Below, one piece after another: positions 12,801-24,800 of a stretch of DNA of 64,000 nt (positions are counted from its first letter, which is position 1; each line of letters opens with the position of its first letter). This stretch comes from Antedon mediterranea (taxonomy: Eukaryota; Echinodermata; Crinoidea; Comatulida; Antedonidae): positions 11,175,312-11,239,311 of the forward strand of contig NC_092675.1 in NCBI RefSeq assembly GCF_964355755.1. Reading direction: 5' to 3'. Under the pieces are notes generated by a model. That model ran no database searches. It had not been told where the DNA came from and worked only from the letters and a program-made list of their open reading frames with translations. The position numbers were made by a program, and so were the translations under genes.

Positions 12801-15800
12801 AACGGAACAGGCAGGTTTCATTGTCAATCGGGAGAAGTCGTGCCTGGTGCCGACACAATCCCCGTTGTACCTCGGAGCACAGATAAATCTCGTTACGGGC
12901 TTGGCATCTCCATCCCAACAACGCATCGCGTCTGCAATGAGTGCAGTACGCAATCTAATATCTGCTCATGCTCCGACGGCTTACGAATGGCTCAGAGCAC
13001 TGGGTTGTCTGGCCAGCTTTGTTGCCTTAGTTCCGTATTGCCGGCTGCGTATGAGACCTTTACAGCTGCATCTGCTGGCTCATTACCGACCGCACTTAGA
13101 CTCCCTACACAAAGTGGTTCTGTCGAATACATTCATTCAGACGCATCTCGAATGGTGGCTGGTGGAAGGCAGGTTGACTGTGGGAATGCCAATTCAAAAA
13201 TCTCTGCCGGACGTCCGTATAGAGACGGACGCTTCCGAGACAGGCTGGGGCGGTTGCTCCAAGGCACTTCGCGCCTCCGGCCTTTGGACGGCCGAGGAGG
13301 CGCGATCCCACATCAACCTCCTAGAACTCTGGGCAGTCGAAAGGACCTTGAAGGCCCTTCGACATCACGTGGCCGGTCGTCACGTCCTTATCCATTCCGA
13401 CAACTCGACAGTGGTAGCATATATAAATCGTCAAGGAGGCACGAAGTCCCCGACGTTTTGCTACCACCTGTGGACGCTGATGTTGTGGTGCATAGACAAC
13501 AACATCATGCTCTCGGCTGCCCACATTGCGGGCAGCCTCAACGTTGTTGCGGACGCTCTGTCCCGACAAACACTATGTCCTACGGAATGGCGCCTTCTAC
13601 CCAGCATCGCCGCACTGATATTCGACCACTTCGGGCGGCCTCACATAGATCTGTTTGCGACGTCAGACAACACGCAGCTCCCGACCTTTTGCACACGGTT
13701 TCGGGATGCGCGTGCGTGGGCGGTGGATGGCCTGTCCATACATTGGGACGGACTATGGGCGTATGCATTCCCACCAATATCACTGATTCCAAATGTTCTG
13801 ACGCGCATTCAGCGCCATCCTTGCCGGGTCCTCCTGATCGCCCCGGGCTGGGCTCGACAAGCGTGGTATCCACTGCTTCTCGACCTGCTCTACGATCATC
13901 CCCTGCGTCTTCCAGATCGCGTGGATCTGCTGACGCAGGGCCGAGCTCAGTTCCCATTGCGGAACTTACAATCCCTGCGCCTGACTGTATGGCCATTGTC
14001 AGGGATCAGCTCCGAGACTCAGGCATTCCAGATGGCCCTGCCGCCCTCACGGCGAAATCTCGTCGGGAATCTACTCTTACCGTCTACAATAGCCGACTAA
14101 AACACTTCTTTACATGGTGCAGGCGACAACAGGTAGAGCCGGGGTCGATCACCCTCGGACAAGTTTGCGCCTTCCTGCATTACCTGTACGAGTCAGGTCT
14201 TCAGGTCCGCACCATTTTGGGCTACAGATCCGCCATTGGCGCGATCACGCCAACACTTAAAGACGGTTCCTCTATATCGTCATCTCCCGTTATCACTCAA
14301 CTGATACGGGGAATGTTCAGAGAACGACCTCCAGTCAAGGTCTTGATTCCTCGATGGGATGTTAACGTCGTCCTAGCCGCACTTACACGCCCGCCATTTG
14401 AGCCTATGAGTAAGGCTACTCTGTATAATGTCTCGCTGAAAACGGCGTTCTTGCTCGCTTTAGCATCATGCAAACGCCGAGGCGAGTTGCACGCTCTCTC
14501 CTTGGAACCAGGTCATGTTAGGTTTGAGCGGGCCGGCGGGAGGCTAGTGTTTAGGAAAGATTTCCTTGCCAAGACACAGACGTTAAAATTTTTGCCGCCT
14601 GCTGTGTTCGTTCCCACCATCACATCTTTTTCAGCGGCAGACGGAGATAAACTTTGGTGCCCAGTCAGGGCTCTTAAGTGGTATATCCACCACACTAAGA
14701 CGATTAGAGACGGAGTGTCTCACCTCTTCGTCGCCTCTGTTCCTCCATACCGCGCGGCCGCTAAGGCAACAATAGCGAGATGGGTCGTTGCAACTATTCA
14801 AGACGCGTACACTTCTTCAGACACACCGCCACCGGCACATATGCACCAAGTGCGCGCGGTTTCCACTTTGTGGGCGTTGTTCTCGGGCGTCCCTGTAGCT
14901 GACATCATGGAAGCGGCGTGGTGGCGAACACAGTCGACATTCACCTCACACTACCTGTCGGACATCTCCGCTAACGTGGCACCAGTGGCAACGGCGATAC
15001 TAAAGCCTCGACTATAGGTATGTATAAGTCAATTTTCTAACTTGTCACCCGCCGCCGACTAGATTCCTAGTCCGGTGCTACACTGGCTATTGTCGGGTTT
15101 ATCCAGGTAAGCAGGCACGTAATAGACTACACAAACCAGAAATGGTGTTGGTAGTCTATAAGTGCTGCTTACCTGGATAAACACCCGCCCGCCGTCCCCT
15201 CAGACAAGAGGTCTTGAGAAATGATGACGGTAACACGTGGGAGTGGTCCCACGAGAGGGCGCTGGAGCGGAATGTACCATTCTTTATGAGGTGAATTCGG
15301 GTAGAATTCTTCTTTTCGTATTTGTTTCGCACTTCGTGGAAAAGGGCTATTGTCGGGTTTATCCAGGTAAGCAGCACTTATAGACTACCAACACCATTTC
15401 TGGTTTGTGTAATATAGCTCAATGTTATTTTACTGATGAAACAGGTACTGAGATTACATTTCAGACTGATGAACATCACGTTTACAGTCATGAAAATACT
15501 GATATGATAGATATTAATGCTTATGTTGCTTTGTCTGAATCTAATGATGGTTTAGCTGCACCTATAGCACTGACTCAGTCCCAAAAGTTAACTTTGATAA
15601 ATACATTTGAGGATATTCCTCAAACAAGTATTGAGCTCATGAAAGCTAGATTTAACGATGGTAGACTTCAAGTATTAGTTAAATTGTCTACAAATGTTTT
15701 ATATTTGTGGAATATTGACCAGTATTTAGATTCTATCCCAGTTGTTAAAGCGATTTTGCTCAATAACATTATTTCGTGCATAGGTTCTCCACGCAAGTAT

Positions 15801-18800
15801 GTTAGAAAAATATATGGATCATAATGAGATTCTTAGAATAAATTTTTTAAAAATATTGATGGAAGTTATTTGACTATAAAGGTTTTCCAGTTCACTTAGT
15901 GAAAGATATAGTTGTTATGAGTTTTAGCATCGCAAGTACTTACACTATTGGGATAAGAGCGAGTAGTTTACTTGTACAACGAAAGAATTCTATCTACACT
16001 CATTTCTTTGGGCTCCCCAGTACATTATTATCTTGCTGATACCTATACTATAATAATGATAGTCGTTTATTGTATATTTGCTCCATCATGTTTAGTTCGA
16101 TTCGCGATATCATACTTCCGCTTTTTGATATTATCGCAAAATTAGCTGCATGCTTCGCGTCGCAGTGCGCATGGCGTAAAGCGTATCGATCAATGGATGT
16201 TGTTAAAAACAGTTTTTTTAACCCACTTTTCTCTTTTATAATGTTTATGATGTTTATGATGTTTAAGATGTTTAAAGTTTACTGGTGCCTTCTTAGAGTT
16301 CTTTGAATTTCTGATTTTCCAAGCAAAATCACATTTTTCAGGGGGATGTCATGTTATTGAAAACACCTAATATAATACTGTAACATACATGTCTGAACAA
16401 CACCCCTGGATGACTTGTTTTGACATATTCTTGTCTGGCTGACTGCCCTCGATGGTGTTTACCGCGTATAGTTGGGACCCAGACAGTGGCTTGTTACTAA
16501 TAATAGTCTAGTATAATTTGTTAAACACTCTCACTTTGACTCTCACTCAGGAGAGACTGCAGAGAAAGAACCAGGAGATAGACAATAAATACCAGATCAC
16601 TTATGATTGTCTAATGTTGTTATTAATACTAATAGTCTGCAGAGTACAATAACATCTAATCATAACACTAGAAGAGGCGGAAGGAAGATCGAGCAAAGGC
16701 CCATCGACAAATCAAAGTCGTTGAAAATCAATTAGATTCTCAGAAGAAGCTAGTAGAGAAGTGGAAAAAAAGGTTTCATAGAATAAAAGAGCAATGCTTA
16801 TGTTGCACCGGTTGTCAAAGTCTCTTCATATAAATGGGTATTGCTTAGTCAGAAGAGATGTTGGAAAAAGCCTAAACTATGAACGGGTTCAAAGAAATGA
16901 TTGGGTAAAGGATGCAACCAAGCACTTACTTACACGCTTTATGAAACAAGACAACAAATGCCGACAAATGCCTGGTAAAAAGGATACAATAATGAGACGG
17001 GAAGTAAAGAAGCAAAAGCTTCTACTGAATGACTATCTTACCGTGCTGCATGCCAAGTTTTTGTGTGAAAATCCAGAAGTAGAAATGCACTATTCTACAT
17101 TTTGCAAGTTGAAGCCGTGGTGGGTAGTGAAGCCAACACTTCGTGATTTAAACACTTGCATGTACATAATATTGATTTGATGAACCAGAAACTTTGTGGT
17201 GAATAACTGGTTACAACTGTAGATGCATCTATAAACTCCGCCGTTTGTTCTCCCTACAATAAAACATGCATGTACGGAGAATGCAAACTTGCTTTCACAA
17301 GAAAGTAAAGTTTCTAATACCTATAAGAAATAAACAGGTTGACTTCCAGCAATGGGTCACTCAGGAAAGACCTTACGGTGATGACAAAGTGTCGAAAGTT
17401 ACTGCTAAAGAAACATTTCTGACTACCTTACATGAACTCTTGTAAAAAGTATGAGGGCGACTTGAAACACAGATATATGATCCACAAGTTCAACATATTC
17501 CACCAGTATTCAGAGCTTAGAAAGCTAAAGGCTTACCTCGAAGATAATGCGGTCATTGTTCACATAGATTTTTCTGAAAACTATGGATGCAAATACTCCA
17601 CCGAGATTCAAAGTGTTCACTTTGGTGGTTCTCACCAACAAGCATCATTACACACTGGTGTGTATTCACCAAAAATAAATCTCACGCTTTCTGTCCTATA
17701 TCAGATTGTACAAGGCATGATCCGTCCGGGATTTGGGGTCACTTGGTTCCAATCATGCGCGTTATTAAGAAAACGTTTCCAACATTAACTGATATTCATT
17801 TTGTATCTGATGGACCCACAACCCAATATAAAAACAAAAAGAACTTCTGGTTTGGATCAACAATTCCAAAGGATAAGGGTATTTTCTGGAAGCGTGCCAT
17901 GGAAAGGGGGCACCTGATGGTGTTGGGGGTGTTCTTAAGAGGTCATGATATTCCAAACGCAGATGCACTATACAAATGCCTCAAGAAAGTCACAAGCGTG
18001 CATCTCCTTCAAGTGACAGAAGAAGACATCACAACGTTTGATAATCAAATACCAGAACTTATACCGATCAATGGGACAATAAAAATACATACAGGTCATG
18101 TTCACCGATGATCCTGTGATTGTAGACCACAGAGTGTTGAGTTGCTACTGCAAAATCTGGATAGTGAAGAATGTTTCACAACAACACGCTCTAGATTAAA
18201 ACGTGAAACTAAACAGGCTGAAGATGCGACTGACAGACGACCTTATGAGAATGATATTGAACGTACAGTACCAAACGAGAGTGAGTTGACTTCAATTCTC
18301 AAGCCAGGTACGTTCTCCGATGCACATGTTGGAAAATAGTGTGTTGTTCTGTACGATGGTGTACTGTTCCCTGGCATCATTGAAGATGTTGATTCTGACT
18401 CTGTTGAGGTGAACACAATGGCCACAGTGGGGCACAATCGATTTTTCTGGACAAAATTTGGTACAAATACGACAACATTATGACATTCATTCCAGTGCCT
18501 GAGAAGGTAACAAACATAACATAACCAGATTGCGCCAGTTTTCTGGAATGAGATTCAGAAAAAACTAAAAATTTAGTGATGATCTTTGAAGTTTCTTAGT
18601 TTGATTTAATTACAGAAGCATTTAGGTAATAAATGTTATTGTTGAATAATTGTTTTGTAACTACAGGACGGTAGTAGTGTACTAAACATTGTATTGAGTT
18701 GAAAGAAAACCTGTTGTTTAATCAAAAGTCGGTTCAAATTGTTTACTTCAATAATTTAACTGATATTTAAAGATGTATTGTCCCCCTGAAAAAAAAATTA

Positions 18801-21800
18801 TTTAAATTTTTTTTGTTGAACATGCCATTTTAATGTTACATAATAATTATCCACTTTGACCAAAAATTTACCTGAAAAAACTGTAAATTAAAGCAAAAAA
18901 TAGTACAAAATTGGCTGTTGCCAGCCAATGGATTTTTGGTTGAATGTAACCATTTATTTTGTCATTTCTACGGAAGTGAATAACTTCATTAAAACTACAA
19001 AATAACCTATTCAAAGTCTGATTTAATTAATCTTCATGTTTTTAGGGGACAATACAACTTTAATGGTGCTTTTGAAAACCTTTTGTGCAAATGTTTGTTG
19101 TTGAATTTTTTGCGTTGGTGTTTTTTTTTTTCTCTTTCATGGGGGTCACCCACATTTATTCATTCCTTTTACAAATATATATTATATAATATACATACAT
19201 TTTTGTAAAAATATAAAACAATAAAATTCAATAGAGTAGTTAAAAAGGCATTATATCTATACATGTACATAAAATCGATGGAATAAAAGTATGCTTTAAA
19301 AACGTACATTTTATGTTTATTGCAAGTTATTATAGTAAAAGTACAACTATTTTCATTTAAATTTACTTTATATTAGGAAATGTATTAAAAGTAGCTTTCT
19401 TTTATTATATTTTAAATCAGTACTCACAATTTGTATGTTTCTTTTTTCCTTTTGACCTTATTTACATCCATTACAAATATATACACCCATACACACATTA
19501 ATAGACCTATTTACATTCACGATTCAGTTTAACATAGCTATTATAACATAACACATTATATGCTACTTTTTATGTTTTGGCCTTGTACTGTATAACATTT
19601 GTTTCATTCCACTATTTCTAAACCTTAAAATTCTGTTCTTACTATGTTGGCCATTTACATTTGTTTGTTTACCTTTTTGTTTGACCGTGTGTTTCAGTCT
19701 ATGTTTTACCCTAATACATTTATTTCTGTTATATACCGTAGTTCCCCGGGTATAATCCCACCCCCCTTGTACGTGAAATTTGCCCAAATTTGGAAGGTGG
19801 GACTATACCCGGGGATTTCCCGCTGCATGAACTGAAAATGACGATATTTCTTCTGTCTACGATTTTGCTATCTAAAAGCTATATTCCGATGTAGGCCTAG
19901 CAATTAGACGGCCAGGCCATCTAGGCCTAGGCGGCCTAATTGGTCTTACCTGTGCTATGCCTACCGTATAGATTTTCCCCGAGATTTCTACTTAAAAAAT
20001 ACCCTAAAATGTGATCTAGGCCTAGCTTCCTAAATCGACATGAACTCGATCATACGAGTTCTCCACGTTCACCCACACGCTCGAGCTCTCTGTGTAAATC
20101 GCATGTTGTTGCATGTGACACAAACTCTACTGCACAAGCCGATCGGTATAGAGGGCGGTGTTTTTTTTACGGTAATCAAGCGTCAAGAAAGAATGTACAC
20201 GACGGCGAAAGGATGTACAGAACGTGACGATCGGAGCATGCTTGTATTCAACTTAACAATGTTTGATGAGTTTTAAGTCAGCCAAATTCAGAGAATTTAC
20301 TCTATTTTTTTGGTGAGAAATTGACGTCGGCCTAGCTAGCTACAGTAGGCATAGGCCCACCTATGGCCTAATGTTAAATTATACACTGGGACTTTGCCCG
20401 GGGATATGCTTGCGTGCGAAGGTAATCGTAAAGTCGGGGGTGGGATTATACCCGAGGTGGGATTATACCCGAGGAACTACGGTATTAGTTTTAGTATAGG
20501 CCATGGAGTTTGTTAGTTTTATAATGTATGGCTTTATTATAGGTATGACTTTATGTTTAGCAGATGTATTACACTTATGTGTTCTGCCTAAAATTAATTC
20601 AATTGAATTATTACATTCTTACATAATTTTATAGTAACTACTAGTACAGTTTTGATTTCCATTTTACCTTTAGTATTGAATGCTTATATAATATATACAC
20701 TATAGCCTGTATTAGTTTTATATTTTCCTTATTTTATGAATTCTAATAATTAAATTTTAACATTATTCCATTTTGTAACTGCTTTATACTGACTGATTAC
20801 ATGCATATTCATTTTCTATAAGATTTTTTAATTAAAACTTAAACATATTCAAGATACTTTTTGATTCGTTACCCATCATGTTATCTAATAAACAAAGCCT
20901 TATGCAGGATTTGTAATACAAAACGTAAAGATAGATGTTAGTTCATTTACAAGTTTGTCTTTGGAACCAGTAACTATATCAAACCAATGTATTTGCGTTT
21001 CATTAGGAAAGCATTCAACAATAAGATTATTGAATTTTCTCCAAACTGGCTTAATCACTTTACAACATGTGTTCTTTGTTTTCTATCACATTCTTACATC
21101 TATCGCAAATTTATATTAGTTTTAGACAATTTCCAAATATGTAATCTTTTATTACAAACAAGTATGCGATGTAAAAGTTTAAAATTGAATTGCGCAACTT
21201 TTACCATATGTTTCATATCTTTGACTTTATTATTCCCTATTTTGTTCCATACCATATTTTTATTTAAAAAACTCTGTTTCCCATTTTACTTGGGAGATTG
21301 GCACTGTCTTTAATTCAATTATAAACTTATCATAAAAACCTGTTTTAACATTTGATTGGAATAATTCATTTTTAATATCAACATTAACTTGTTCTTTCTC
21401 TATTGTAGGTCGTGCCAATACTTCCTTCCATTCAATAGGAATAGCATTCATGAGTTTGAAGTATTCTATTATTCCATTATGCTTTACTAATAACGTGGGA
21501 ATTAAATCTCTACAATTGTGTTATTGACCAAAATGTAACCAATTGTTTTATAGCCTGACTTTAACCAATCTTAGAAGTATAAAGACTTTCCGTCTGACAG
21601 TATACGTTTATTTTCCCACAAGGTTTGAGATTTAATTTCCTGCACATTTTGAGGAACAGTTCAATATTATTTATTTTCACAATTGCATTAATCATATTTA
21701 AATAAAATTTAGGCATAATTTGTAATTGTTTATTAGCATTGGTTTAATCAATAATTGGGGTTACTGACTGGCATACTGCATTCAGGTTTTTTCACGCTGC

Positions 21801-24800
21801 TGCTACGTCCCAGGAGGATGACTCATTAAGAAACCGAAAGTAAAGCAGCAGTTATATATCTAAGGTTGACAGTTTGGCTAAAATGTATACTGTAATTTAT
21901 AGGTACCACCAAAAAACGTCTGGGAAAGGGTCTAATGGTTGAATGACAAATCCCAAAGCATTTGTGGTATTTATGAGTCCCATGATATTATATAATTGGC
22001 TGTCAGATAATTGCATTAATCATATTTAAATAAAATTCAGGCATAATTTGTAATTGTTTATTAGCATTGGTTTAATCAATAATTGGGGTTACTGTTATTA
22101 CTGGCATACTGCATTCAGGTTTTTTCACGCTGCTGCTACGTCCCAGGAGGATGACTCATTAAGAAACCGAAAGTAAAGCAGCAGTTATATATCTAAGGTT
22201 GACAGTTTTGCTAAAATGTATACTGTAATTTATAGGTACCACCAAAAAACGTCTGGGAAAGGGTCTAATGGTTGAATGACAAATCCCAAAGCATTTGTGG
22301 TATTTATGAGTCCCATGATATTATATAATTGGCTGATACTTGCGCATCATTTATAAAAAGAGCTCTAACTAAATAGCAGTAGCATTAAATAAGCCTTAAC
22401 AATTTATTTTATATTTTTACATTTGATCGCAATTTTACCTAAAAAATTATGTTGGTCTTAAGTGTAATTTGTTTTTATTTTGTTTTGTACTTATCGATAT
22501 AATTACATTGACTTTGGTCAATAAACGTACTTTATCAAATATATTGTCATTTCCGTCACATGATTTTTTAAATTTATATTATATTTTTACATTTGATCGC
22601 AATTTTACCTCAACAATTATGTTGGTCTGAAATGCAATTTGTTTTGTTTTTTTTTTGTATATCTTATCGATATAATTACATTGACTCTGGTCAATAAACG
22701 TACTTTATAAAATATATTGTCATTTCCGTCACATAATTCTTGAATTTGGTCATTTCTGTCACAGCAAGTCATCTCCGTCACATTGATATTTTATCCGTTT
22801 AAATCCTAAAATATTTCAGTAATGACCGCAACTATGTGGTATAATTGAATTATTTATTTACTTCTTTTGATGCTCCATTATTTAGTAATTTTGGATTTAA
22901 AGAATTGTGTAAAATTGAAATGACAGTTATAATATTTTATGAAAATTACGACTTTATGGATAGTAATTAATTAAATTTAATCTATCAAAATAGTTTTTTT
23001 TTTTTTGCCGAATTGTGTGCAGGTATTTTTCAAGATGGACATCCATTATAGACAGTGTATACCACTATCGGAAAAAAACCCTATTTGGGGCAAATCGTTG
23101 AACCTAATATTTTTTTAATTGTTTAACTAATTATCAAACTCAATTTAGTTAGTAAACAAGGTTACATCAGGTTGTTAAAATCAGAACCGAAAGTACGAAC
23201 CAACTTTATATACCATCGAGTAAACATTCTAGAAGTAACACGCGATTTACCAAATTTTGCTAACTACATTAATAGGAGAGTTCTTGATCGAGATGGGCTT
23301 CTTTTCAAGATTACTTTTGCATACTAAAGAAGGGAGATTCTTTTAAAGAAGGGTTTCTCTTCGAAAAAAAGATCATGGTCTTTCCAAGGTTTTACGATAT
23401 TATTAAGATTGGCAAAATCTCCCAATTTATGTAACTTTCTTTTCTAGGTTAAGAAAGCATTGACAGTCGTTATACAACTTGGCCATGTTGAGTATGGTTG
23501 CCACAAACGCGGGTTTGTAGAATACTCAGCTAGACTTGATCGAATACTATTACACACACGGTATCCAAGCTACATTTACTGTGCAAAGTCTTTGTATGGT
23601 GATGCTGGTGAATTGATCATCGAGGAGCTGTTGCAGAATGGACACATGCTGATGAGTGAAGTTGTCTCTAAAGTATGGCAGAGGCTTATGGAGGTTGTTG
23701 AACGTATGTACATTTGGTCGGTTTTTTCATCTTTGCTAGGATTACCCGACCGTAATACATTTTGCTTATCTTGCAGTTATTAGTATTTGAAACTATTAAA
23801 TTCATATTTTATCAGAGAATAAATTTGTAGAAGAGGGGACAGTACGACAAAAATGTGTTGACCTGATCAGCACACATTTCCTGCAGCGAGCCCCAGCAGT
23901 TACCAATAACAGTGAGCTGAAGGAAGGCAGTGCAACCCCAACGCTGACTGTTCCAGAAGAAGAAATGTACAAAATACCTAAAGGAATGTCTCCAGATAGT
24001 AAGAAAATAGATAGTTTTCTCAATAAAAATACTAGTATAAAAAGTACTGTTTATTGTTCACAATTTTGCAACCTAAATGATAATAGTCTAATACCCACAC
24101 TAGCTGTACACTCAAAAGTGGAAAAGGGGGATTAAATTACATGTTTTTAACGATTGTATGGTGGCGCCCTTCTCCATAGCCTCTTATTGCATTGTATTGT
24201 ATCTTATTGTATTGGGAGAACACCTTTGTTGTGAGTGAGTTTTGTTACAATATACCATATTTATTGTTCAGGAGGGTTTAAAGGGGGTGTTTATATATGG
24301 AGACGTTTATTCAGGGGAGTCGGTTTTTTTTGGGTGTAATATGGTGATAAAATACAGTAAAAATGATATCAAATTGCTTGGTAAATTGTAGATCACTGTG
24401 AATTGTATTTTTTAGGTAAAATTAATATAAGAAAGAGAAAACTATCAGAAACTGGTGCAGATGAGAATCCGTTGAAGAAGAAAAAAACAGAGGTACCAAT
24501 TTAATTATGAATTCAAATTTTTACTGTAGGTAATTTGGAGGTGAGACTATGCCCAGAGATTCCACTGTGTATGAGCAGAAAGGATGATCGTTCTGCAAAG
24601 TGACATTGAATAATATATTCTGGTGTAAACAAATTGTACTTTTGAAGGCATTCAATTGGAAGGGATGGGTTACAACCAGATTCATGGTCACATCTTGTGA
24701 TTGTGGCTTAGCACAATATATGTTTTCTGTTGATTGTTTAGTGCTTAGAGGCACCTATCATTTGTTTTAAAACAAAAAAACTTGGCCTAATTAATAACTG

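Larger units (their letters stand above)
9937..15410 (+). mobile_element. DIRS-type tyrosine-recombinase retrotransposon, apparently intact
   Basis: A 5,474-bp element inserted in the LTR retrotransposon. It has inverted terminal repeats (9952-10108 and 15217-15373), three overlapping frames (gag-like, RT/RNase H/methyltransferase, tyrosine recombinase) and an internal complementary region at 15085-15182. That region is the reverse complement of the right terminus joined to the left terminus, which fixes the element ends at 9937 and 15410. No target duplication is visible, as expected for integration by a tyrosine recombinase through a circular intermediate. GC content is clearly above the flanks. 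Confidence 0.95.
7376..16667 (+). mobile_element. LTR retrotransposon, internally deleted, carrying a DIRS insertion
   Basis: Two LTRs (7376-7699 and 16347-16667) begin TGTCATG, end ATAACA, and are flanked by the 4-bp direct repeat CTAG at 7372-7375 and 16668-16671. A purine tract (GGGGGA) abuts the 3' LTR and TGGTGGAAG follows the 5' LTR as a possible primer site. Between the LTRs only integrase and downstream frames are recognisable; gag, protease, RT and RNase H are missing. Without the DIRS insertion the element would be about 3.8 kb. It likely belongs to the Ty3/gypsy side of LTR elements, by its zinc-finger plus rve integrase. Confidence 0.88.

Noticed and set aside
12354-13988. Long open frame overlapping the DIRS RT frame
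   Set aside because: It is the alternate frame of the RT coding region in GC-rich sequence; only the part after 13989 has recombinase similarity.
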